From contig JAEPRB010000257.1 in the NCBI GenBank assembly GCA_016758965.1, positions 1 to 54,826 on the forward strand: a stretch of DNA of 54,826 bases, in the 5' to 3' direction. This stretch comes from Circinella minor (taxonomy: Eukaryota; Mucoromycota; Mucoromycetes; Mucorales; Lichtheimiaceae). Positions 45,706 to 54,826 of this stretch are shown here, in pieces; positions within the stretch are counted from its first letter, which is position 1; every line of letters starts with the position of its first letter. The notes beneath the pieces were generated by a model. It was not told the DNA's origin and searched no databases. It saw only the letters and a list, made by a program, of their open reading frames with translations. The translations under genes were made by a program, and so were the position numbers.

Positions 45706-45912
45706 ATGGTTCAGATTTTTTCTCTTCAATCTGTGTTCCTTTTGGTAGTGACACTTTCTTTTATTTTTAATAACAATTCCATGGTTTCTGCTGGTTGTGT
45801 CAATGAAGGAGAAGGATGTACTCGTCTTGCTGTGTTTACTGGTTATTGTTGCCATGGTCTTGTCTGTGCTTCGGGTCCTAATGGGGATATATGCAAAAAG
45901 CCCACCCATTAA
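45706..45912 (+). CDS. Small secreted six-cysteine knottin-like peptide
   Basis: Single exon, 68 aa. A signal peptide (FSLQSVFLLVVTLSFIF, ending near MVSA at about residue 29) precedes a mature part of about 39 residues with six cysteines spaced C-x6-C-x9-C-C-x4-C-x8-C. That C-C-CC-C-C order is the one seen in inhibitor cystine-knot (knottin) peptides, which include plant antimicrobial peptides, protease inhibitors and animal venom peptides. The mature part is Gly-rich with a short Lys tail. I do not recognise a specific family, and no target can be read from the sequence. TATA-like sequence lies within 40 bp of the ATG. The downstream neighbour on the same strand is another small secreted protein. 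Confidence 0.75.
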   Translation: MVQIFSLQSVFLLVVTLSFIFNNNSMVSAGCVNEGEGCTRLAVFTGYCCHGLVCASGPNGDICKKPTH

Positions 45913-46950
45913 ATAATGATGCTTCAAAAAAAAAAAAATCTGTCTAAAAATAATGAGTGTAATCCCATTCCAATGCATTCATTTTTTTTTTCTTGTTAAT
46001 ATACCATAAGCATATTAAAATGTTTGTATAGGGCATTTGATATGAAATGGGTCTTTTTTTTTTCTTTCATTTCTTATAAATTTTATCCCTCTTCCTCAAA
46101 TACATACAATTCTTCTCTCTATTTATAAATAAATAAAAAAAATACATTTTTATATTGTCAAAAGTTTGATAAGTCTTATTGAATTATTCTTTCTTATTTT
46201 ATGTTCAAGAAATTATATTGTATAAGCTAAAAGAGAGTCCTTTTTTAGTCAAAACATGATATCTTCGACTTACAAAATAACTGTTGCTTATGAAAATTAA
46301 TGTACTATTGCAAATAATACATGTATTATTATTATTTCGAATAGAAACCTTTTGTTAGAAAAGTATGTTTATTTTCGCTTCGAAAATGAGCTTTATCTCT
46401 CTCTCATATTAGTAGTAATATAGCAAACTTTTTACATAATGACCTTCTTCTGTCATTAAATTTGAAAAATTTAAAAGAAAGACTATTAAGATAAGTAATT
46501 AAGATGCATATGAATGTCGATCTTTTCATGAACCAAGTATCACAAGAAAATATAACTACTGAATCAATTATTTTTTTCTGTAACACTATCGTAGGTACGT
46601 ATCTATTTTATGGAAAGGAAAAAAAAAAAGGAATGCAGCTGGGTTGAGATATTTGATGAACCATATCTCATCATGATCCTTCTACTACTACTACTACTCT
46701 ATTACTCTATTACTATTGATAGAAAAAAAATGATACAGTAGCTTATTTTTTTATAATAAGAATAATTACTTTTAAATAAACAAAATGCGTTTTTAGTAAT
46801 AAATTTTTTTTTTTGACTTATTAAGCATTTGCTTTTTTATTTTTTGGTGCAACACTGACAGTAAACCTTAAAAAAAAAAGAAAAGACTTTGGGGTGATTG
46901 AGTGAGTAAAAAACTAATTTTTCTTCCTTCTTCTTCCTCTTCTTTTATTC
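45913..46950. other. Intergenic between two small secreted-protein genes
   Basis: AT-rich. It includes a TACGTA near 46598 and an ACT triplet repeat near 46683. TTCTTCCTTCTTCTTCC just ahead of 46951 is a pyrimidine-rich leader. No gene seen. Confidence 0.45.
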
Positions 46951-47357
46951 ATGATGTATTTTATTACTAAACGCTTTGCACTTTTATTATTTTTGACATG
47001 TTTTATTGAAATAATATTAGCTCGTAAGTAGCTTTTTTATTATTATTATTATTATTTAGTAATGGAAATATAGAAAATACTATGTATTGTACACGACCAA
47101 AAGAAAAAAAAAACACAGTTCCATCTTTTACATTATTAAAACATGTCACTATACGTTATTAACTATATTATAATATAGAAAGCGATATTGGGTCCTCTTC
47201 TGTTAATAACTTGTTACCTAGTACTCAAATAGCAACCGAGACACCAACACCTACTAGTATTTATGGATCGAGTGCACCTGAATCATTCAATTCATTGGTC
47301 TTTTCTTCTACTTTACTGATAACACTATTATCAACCATTTATTTCATCCCAGCGTAA
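46951..47357 (+). CDS. Small secreted protein with GPI-like tail, spliced
   Basis: Two exons: 46951-47023 and 47179-47357; 83 aa. It is too short in each exon to show as a long frame. MMYFITKRFALLLFLTCFIE then IILA is a clean signal peptide; the intron splits the Gln codon right after it (donor GTAAGT, acceptor TATAG). The mature part is Ser/Thr/Pro/Asn-rich (IATETPTPTSIYGSSAP), likely O-glycosylated. The C-terminus (SLVFSSTLLITLLSTIYFIP) is hydrophobic after small residues, as in GPI-anchor signals. The mature chain would be only ~35 residues, so it may be a cell-wall mucin-like peptide. The second ATG (46954) is an equally possible start. Unknown family. Confidence 0.6.
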
Positions 47358-47925
47358 TTAAAAATAATTTAGGAATTATTAACTCTTATATACCAAACTT
47401 TTTTTAATTTATTTACTTGTATATAATAAAACCCCTTTCGTTGTCCACAAAAAAAAAAAAATTGCAATGATATCTATTTGTTTCACAAAAAAAGCTGAAT
47501 GAAAGTAACACAAAATAAGAATGTGGATCGACTTTTTTTTTTTTTGTTAATCTTCACAACTGAAATATTTAGGTGTATGGGAAAAATAGTCATCACAAAC
47601 GCGACACATCATTGAAAACAAAAAAAAAAAAATATCTATATTATTTCATGATCATTTGTTAATTTGATATCTTATAGTTCTGTATGGAATACTATGAAAA
47701 TATAAATATGATTGAAGAAGGTTGGGATTAGATGAAGGCCGAAGACGGAAAAAAATTAAAAAAAAAAAAGGGTGGGAGGAGGGAAAAGAAGGGTGAAATT
47801 GGATAGTGGAAAAAAATAAAAAGGGAAAAAAGAAGACAAACTATACACACAATGGAAAAACCCAATTACTAAAAGTTCTAATTACAAATTTTTGTTATTT
47901 TTTTTTTTTGATGTTATTATTTGTT
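47358..47925. other. Intergenic between convergent genes
   Basis: AT-rich with a purine-rich stretch (about 47755-47840) on plus. No gene seen. Confidence 0.5.
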
Positions 47926-48669
47926 TCAAAGTTCCATTTCTTGATCTTTGATAGCCTTTGATGAAGATGATTTTGAACGTCGAGATCGTGTAGGTTTATT
48001 AGATTCATTGTCTTCGTCTACTCCTGCTCCTACTCCTCCTCCACCAGTGGATGATTCCATTGGGTCGGGTATGTTGGCAACTACATCCTTTAAAAAGTCA
48101 AATTGTTCCACTGTTTCAATTGTCTTTTTTCTATAATAAGAATAATATTATTAGACAATTAATTAATTATCTTTCTCATTATTATTTTTTTTTTAAAAAA
48201 AACATAGGAGACTTACAAGTGAGCAGCTGATAATCGTTTAGCGTTACGTTGTCTTGTTTCTTGACAAGCTTGATCAATTAACGATTGCATAAACAACTCG
48301 AGTGCTTTTGCTAATTAACATAGTAGTACATTAGTAAAACTGCTCACAATAAAATAACTCATCGGAAACTTTCGTAACGAATATATATAACTTACAGATT
48401 AACACCGGTGTTGCTTGTGCCACTTTACCAACATCTTCATCCAATTGCATGATTTTCTTTATACGAGCCTATTAATTATATAGAATCGATCATGAAAAGA
48501 TTTATTATTTAGATAAATTTACTTTTTTAAGATCGTTGTGTAGTTTGCATGTTTCTCTCTTCTCCTTCCCCTTCCTCGCGCAGTACTTCCAAAATGGTTG
48601 AAGTTTTCTCTTAAATAAGAATAAAAAAAAACTTACAACTGGAAATTTAGTTTTATATTTTTTCTTCAT
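47926..48669 (-). CDS. BUR6: NC2-alpha (DRAP1/Bur6), histone-fold transcription repressor
   Basis: Four exons: 48637-48669, 48396-48468, 48217-48310, 47926-48130; 134 aa. It begins [20 protein letters not shown] then [20 protein letters not shown], the histone fold of NC2-alpha. The following helix [20 protein letters not shown] and [17 protein letters not shown] complete the fold and match DRAP1/Bur6. NC2-alpha pairs with NC2-beta (Dr1/Ncb2) and clamps TBP on DNA, blocking TFIIA/TFIIB. The ~45-residue C-terminus is Gly- then Ser/Arg/Lys-rich. The small first exons (33 and 73 nt) would be missed without splicing. Confidence 0.93.
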
Positions 48670-48954
48670 CTTATTAATTGTAATCGTATTTAAAAAAGAA
48701 AATTAAAATATATATTATAGAGAGAAAAGTCGTTCAAAAAGCTAGAGAAAAAAAAAAAAAGGTGTGCTTTTTTTTTTTTTTTTTTTTACTTTCTATTTTA
48801 GAGTTTATAAAAAAAAAAAAAAAAAAGAGAGAGAAAAAAAATTGATGCAAAAAGTAACACATATACAACGGGGCAACACGCAAACTTTCAATTTCAGTCA
48901 CACAAAAAAGCGAAAAGCAAAAAGTATTTTTTTTTTAAATTATTATAAAATATT

Positions 48955-51477
48955 TTAATTAGTGGTTGTATTGTTATTATTTGTTCGATTAGTATCTTGT
49001 GTTGAACGTCTTCTTCTTTTAGGTGTTGATGCTGGTGAAGGAGGTCTATATCCTGGTGCGGAAAAAGTAGATGAAGTTTCTTCCGATACATTATGAGTTG
49101 TTCGTTGCGAAGATGCAAGAGGGGGTGTAGTATCAGGAGAAAAGTGTCGTTGTTGTTGTTTAGTAGTTGCTGCTGCTGCTGATGATGATGATGGTGAAGA
49201 AGTAGGTGAAGGTTGATCTAATAAAGCTGCAATAGAAGGGGATTGTCTTGCATCAGGTTCTTGTTTATAATTAGATGAGTTTGAAGAATCTTTTTTTTCC
49301 CGTAAAGAGGTTTGTTCAATGCGAGCCTTTTTAGAAGATTTTTCTTGCCCCACATTTTGTGCATTGCCTTCTTCCATGGTAATATCTGTGTCATATTATC
49401 ATTTTTTTTCCCTCGTCGGGAAAAAAAAAAACAATGTTATTAATTATTACTATTTTCTTTTCCCCCCCTTCTTATATGTATATACAATTATTGCTATGGT
49501 TACCTTTTTTTTCATCTGATCGTGATGGAAACATAAGAGTTGTTGGCATGGATAATAATGCATTAGCTGAATCAATGGATCGTTTAGATCGATTTATATT
49601 TTCAAGATTTGGACTATCTTGTTCTTTACTTTTCTTTTTTTTCGAAATTGTTGTAGTAGTTTCTCCTGAACTCTTTTGTTTCTTTTGTTCTTGAGGCGTA
49701 GTAAAACCAGGATCATTCAGCATACGATCTGCTACAATACCAAGACTTTCTAATGCTGAAATATGATGTTGTTGCTGTTCCAGGTTATTGATGTTATTAT
49801 CATTATTTTGATTTTTTTGTTGTTGCATTGTAGGGGGTTTTATATCATGGCGCATTTTAGGTGAATACTGTTGTTGAAATAAGTAAGGAGGACCGCGTTT
49901 CGGTGATGAACCGAATTGACCTTGTTGCTGTTGTTGGTGTTGAGATTGTAGGATGTGTTGCTGCTGTTGTAGTTGCTGGGGTTTAGGAGATCGTATAGAA
50001 GAATTTGTCTCATAATGAGGATAAAATGAAGGATGTTCTTGTGGATTTAAATTATGTAAATATTCCAATTCAGCATCGCGTGCAGATAATCTTAATTCTG
50101 CAAGATGAAGTTTTCGTTTTAATATTTTTCGTTCTTCTAATAATGTTTCCATTGAGAGTTGAGAGTCCTAATAAATGAAAAATATATGTATATCATTTTT
50201 ATCCGAAACATTTGGAAATAAAATAAAAAAAAAAACCATGTTTAGTAGAAAATTTTCTAAAATCTTCAAATAAAATAATATATATATATATTTACCTGTG
50301 GAGGCAATTCCATTGTTTCTATGCTATGTAATGTTGATGTGATACGTCGTAATTTTCTTGATAAGGCTTCCATATCTTTGTGTAATACTTTGGTATCAAC
50401 AAGATATCGTAATTTTTGTTCGTTTTCCTGTTTTACAAGAGTTATTATAATTACGTTATTTGAAGTTTTAAAACCGATTACTGTCTTTTAAATATTATTT
50501 ATTCGCTTTAATAAAACTTACCGACATCATATATATACTACGCATAGTCTCAATAGCTTTATTCGCATCTGGAGGAAAAGATTGAGAATAATGAATTTGG
50601 TCTGCTTGAGTTCGAACAATGTTTTCTAGGTATCGTTGTCGTTCAAGTGAATCGTGTAACTAAAATACAGAAATGATAAAAAAAAAAAATAATCACCATG
50701 GTCAATACAGATAAAACATACATATGTTCTTTTTTTCTAATTAATATTTACCTGTTGGCGAAGCTCTTCGGTATACATATCATTTGGTACAGCTGTCTGA
50801 GCTGTATAATCCATCTATTTTATTACATTAAATTTAAGTAAGATATATACAATAACAATGCTGCGCAAAGGAAGTATTATGTCATACATAAAAAAAGATA
50901 ATTAAATTTATACATGTGATTTTTTCATACCGGATATTGAGTAGAATTGGATACAGGAAGCATATATCCTTGATTACCCACTGTTGTTGTTACCCGTAAG
51001 TTTTGAGGCTGTTGTTGTTGTTGTTGTTGTTGTTGTTGATGGTGATGTGATCGAAGAGAAGGCGAATCTTGTCGATTATTATTTTGACTATTATCAAGTA
51101 AAACAAGATCAATCTTCCATTTAGCATTTTCACCCCATTTTTGAATCTAAAAAAAAAAATCATACAATTAAAATCAATTATAAACTTTACAAGTAAATAT
51201 CTAATGTATCTTTTATTTAACTATTATGATTATAACTTACTTGTTGTCGAACTGCATTAAAAATATTATTTAATTGATCCGAAGAAGAAGACGGTGTTGT
51301 ACTACCATCACAAACTATTGGTGAACTTGTTACTGTTGTTCTTTCTTGTTGAGTAGAAAAAGGTGAAGATGGTGTGGGTGGTATTGCTGCTGATAAAGGA
51401 GGTGTACCCAATGGTGATCGTGTTCTTACTGAAGCTGTTGCGTCTCGTAGTCGATTAGTTGTTGGACTGCTGTACAT
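48955..51477 (-). CDS. Large Gln/Ser/Pro-rich, probably nuclear coiled-coil protein
   Basis: Seven exons: 51241-51477, 50931-51146, 50752-50814, 50522-50659, 50296-50427, 49504-50167, 48955-49385; 626 aa. The N-terminal region is Ser/Thr/Pro-rich. The middle (DSLERQRYLENIVRTQADQI, LRYLVDTKVLHKDMEALSRK, LEERKILKRKLHLAELRLSA) is helical and probably coiled coil. QKWGENAKWKIDLVLLD near the start looks like a small folded segment. The rest is rich in polyGln, Asn and Ser, with basic patches (SKKKKSK, STPKRRRRSTQ) suitable as nuclear localisation signals. I cannot assign a family; a transcription or chromatin regulator is likely from composition only. It lies 285 bp upstream of the NC2-alpha gene on the same strand. 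An ACGCGT site is present at 51742-51747, about 265 bp upstream of the start. Confidence 0.75.
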
Positions 51478-51940
51478 TGTATTTATATATATTATTTTGT
51501 GTGAATACTATTTAATATATATACATAGATATATATTTAAAAAAAATATAATGTCAAAAGATGTATTTGAAAAAATGAGTTTTTTAATGAAACAATGAAA
51601 TGAAAGTTTTTTTTTTTTTCTCGTTTTTTTTTTTGTTATATGCAAGAGAATAAAGGAAAAAAAAATTGAAAGCAAGATAAAAAAAAAAAAAAAAGAGTAG
51701 TGTTTCTTTCGCTCTGTCTTTTTTCACCCCAAGTTGCCGAGACGCGTCGCAATGCACTGGATATGAAACAATTACGTCATAGATATCAATTCTTAATATT
51801 TCTTATATATATATCTTGGGGTACTTTTTTAATGTATATTCCCGTTTATTATTCTTTTTTTTTTTTTTGCTTTTATGATTATTATATTAATCTAATATTA
51901 GTTAGGAAATTGAATTATTATTATTATTATTATAATTAGA

Positions 51941-51966
51941 AAAAACCAATTGCGGGGCTTACGTTA
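51941..51966. promoter_or_regulatory. Shared 26-bp upstream motif, copy 2
   Basis: AAAAACCAATTGCGGGGCTT followed by ACGTTA, 22/26 identical to 44505-44530. It lies about 465 bp upstream of the minus-strand start at 51477. Confidence 0.35.
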
Positions 51967-54701
51967 ATATCATCATCTATGCAATCGTCTTATGCATTAA
52001 GCTGGTTCTTTATTTTAGCGGAGACAACAAATCGGGTTGCACCAAGATTAAATACATAATAATTTTTAACAAAATCCCTATTCTAATAATCAGCTTAAAT
52101 GATAATAATTCATGTTCAACACAAAATTATTATTATACAATGCTGAAAATTGAATTTTGTCATGTATAAATAAATACGAGTGATGATTTAAAAGACTGGT
52201 CCACCTTTTTCAAATTGAGAAACTAGAACACTTTAGGTCTTTTGAGATAACTGTGTAGTTTCTGGGCCTCTTTGATTATAAGAAGGAAAAGGCCATATAT
52301 CATTTTATATACTTCTAACCATTTCACTAATATATTTAATCACACTTTGTTTCTCTATTATAGCAATATACGTATGAGTGTCTGAACAATCACGCATTCA
52401 ATATTACTCATATTAATCAAGAATTTGAAAGTACTCCACGCAATCGAGCTTACCGTTCTTGAACTTAATAGCATGCACCTCTATTACTATCAAACATTTC
52501 ACTCAACGACTATTGGTAACTTCATCACAGCTACTAAATTAAATGTACTACATGGCGATGTTTTTGTTTTTACTGCTGTTACAGTTGTTGTTGATTAACA
52601 CATGTGTCATGGCGTTAATATTCATCTCACGAGGATATGTGAGTTTAAGTCGCCCAGAAGTACTATTCTATTCATCAGAACATATCAAATTACCTCCTAT
52701 AATTAATTGTTAAGACTTAATATTCAATTATACGTACTATCAAAGTTCGGTTGTTTTTTTTCTAAACACTTTTGTAAATTTAACTTCCTTTTTGCTATCT
52801 GGGTTACAGAGCGATATAAAAGAAGCCGAAAATTGATCTTAAGAAGCCTTGAATGAATATAAAATCCCTATTTGAAAAGGTATTTTAACATTGCTAAGTC
52901 TGCTTTTATACTCCATGAGATATGTTGTTGTCGATAATACTTGCAAACTAATCCTGTTGTTACAGATGATACAGATAAAGTGATATGACTATAATACCTA
53001 TACGTACGTACCCACATACTCGACTGTCTGTGATTCAAGGTACGGCCTCTTTGACAATTACCTGTATCTTTTTCACAATTTCGATTATTATTTTTCAGTA
53101 CGTACTCCATATCCGAGTAATAGTCGATCTATCTTTAAATGTATTCAACTTCTTGGTCAATTATTATTGTATATTCACGCGAGATAATATGTACGTATCA
53201 AGTTTTCATTTATTCAAAATTATCAATATGCTGCAACAACAAATCATGTAATCGTACTACTGTGTTCACTATTGAAGATGTGGTCCAGGTTAAAAAAAAA
53301 TTGGTTGTCTAAATCTATTTCAATTATGCGGAAATTGGTGTGAGACTTTTTCGAGGCAAAAAAAAAAAATAGAAGGTACGTACGTACTTGCATTAAACAT
53401 ATTGAGAACTCTATTATATCTGGAAGAAGATCTTGTGATACGTAACTAAGTAAAGAAGGTCAAAGAAGTAACTTTTTTTTTTTTTTTTGAAAAATGAAAT
53501 TTTTTTTAAAAGAAAGCACAATAATAATTGGTTTATGCAAATCCAAGTTGAGAATTCTGTAGCTTAAATCAATAATTGGCTGAATAAAAATAAACACAGA
53601 GCCACCATCCTCCATTTGATTTTTTTTTTTTTGTATAACATTGTTGAATAACACTTCTTTCAATGAAAAAGGTAAGATTCTTTGGAAAGAGAAGGTTGTT
53701 ACATCAATAAGACATGAGCTTTAATGGGACAAAAAAGGTAATTTGTTTCCGTGGTTACCTTTTTTTTTTTTTTGTTCATTTGTAAATTAGGTAGAATAAT
53801 TCATTTGCCTACGTAAACCTTAGACTAAGTCTTAGTTAAATTATTTCATGTATTATTTAATACGTATCGTAACAAGAGTTGGAAGAAGTTCTTTTAACAG
53901 TTTAATATAATTTGCACACGTGCCTTCTCTTTTTGATCATATATGGACAAAGTATCATACAGGATTTTTATCAATGATTGGTGGGCGACTATTATTTTCA
54001 TATCGACGTAAGGATAATTTTTGAAATTGGCTTTGGGGGAATGATAAACGACTAGCTAGCACTTTTTCTATATGTGACCCGAAAAAATCGCTGATAAATT
54101 TGCTTCCATAGAAAACTTGGTGATAAAAAAAAAGGTACCTGTTTCTTCGAAATTTATTATTTTTACTTAAAAATATCGAAATGAACAACAATATTGATAC
54201 CAACATTGTTTCAGCCACTATCTACTGCTTATAGTTGTTTTAAAGATGCAGTCATGATCACAAGACTTGTGATTATTTTCACCAAACTGGTTAATATCGT
54301 AAATGTCAACATCATGATCGAACTTAGGATGACGATCACCCATATACACGCTATCTTTAAATTACATTTCTATCCGTTTTCTTTTCATACGTACGTTTAG
54401 ATTTCTATTCCATTTCCTCAGCGATTATTAGCCTTTTCGTTCAGTGGGTGATAGATATGGTAAATAAGATAAGGTACTAAAATAGATAATAGAAAATGTG
54501 TTTTTTTCTGAGAATCTTTGAGTTTATATCGAAGTAAATAAAAAAAATAACCATCGTTTCTTAATTGTATTCAAGTCTATATAGTATTTATACATAATCT
54601 ATCTGTTCTCTATAATATGTTTGGTAAAAAATGTACGTATTTCGAGATTAATTTTAATTATTATTAATAATAATTTTTACTATCATCATCATTAAATTGT
54701 T

Positions 54702-54826
<125 letters not shown>

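Noticed and set aside
53955..54218. 87-aa minus frame starting MAETMLVSILLFISIFL
   Set aside because: It has a signal-like start, but the remainder shows no cysteine pattern, domain or splice support, and it sits in a gene desert. It could be real but I cannot support it.

Overview
The window looks like nuclear DNA of an early-diverging filamentous fungus, most likely Mucoromycota. It is very AT-rich (roughly 28-30% GC by eye). The genes are dense in short introns with GTAAGT/GTATGT donors and short TAG/CAG acceptors (up to 12 exons per gene), and intergenic sequence is full of homopolymers and AT microsatellites. Gene content is ordinary fungal housekeeping: kinesin-1, uS14, a complex I subunit, NC2-alpha, a Sho1-type sensor and GalE. 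I saw no prokaryotic operons, CRISPR arrays, rRNA or convincing tRNA genes. All exon coordinates below were built by hand from splice sites; in every model the exon lengths sum to a multiple of three.

Layout. 1-2.3 kb: a decayed copy of a hypothetical-protein family, broken by frameshifts and carrying short palindromic TA-flanked elements. 3.8-10.9 kb: four genes on the minus strand (subtilisin-like protease, TMCO4/DUF726 protein, mitochondrial-looking membrane protein, HIT hydrolase). 12.1-13.0 kb: an orphan multi-pass membrane protein on plus. 15.3-16.4 kb: a LEA2-like membrane protein on minus. 16.4-20.5 kb: a gene desert holding diverged duplicated blocks. 20.5-27.9 kb, plus strand: kinesin-1 heavy chain, 40S protein uS14/S29 and a Sho1-like SH3 membrane sensor. 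28.0-29.9 kb: an MFS transporter on minus. 31.2-31.8 kb: complex I NDUFS5 on plus. 32.6-33.9 kb: an acidic single-pass membrane protein on minus. 36.5-41.4 kb, plus: a secreted N-formylglutamate-amidohydrolase-fold protein and UDP-glucose 4-epimerase. 42.0-43.2 kb: a SIKE/FGFR1OP2-type coiled-coil protein on plus, convergent with a conserved uncharacterised protein on minus. 45.7-47.4 kb, plus: two small secreted proteins, one a six-cysteine knottin-like peptide and one a hidden two-exon gene with a GPI-like tail. 47.9-51.5 kb, minus: NC2-alpha (DRAP1/Bur6) and a large low-complexity, probably nuclear protein. 51.5-54.8 kb: a gene desert dense in TACGTA palindromes that ends in a long ATT microsatellite.

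These genes do not form an obvious pathway or cluster. The points I would look at first are the 45-bp palindrome whose exact removal restores a reading frame (about 1.5 kb), the knottin-like peptide with its small secreted neighbour, several microexons (9-16 nt), the TACGTA cluster, and the duplicated blocks upstream of kinesin.
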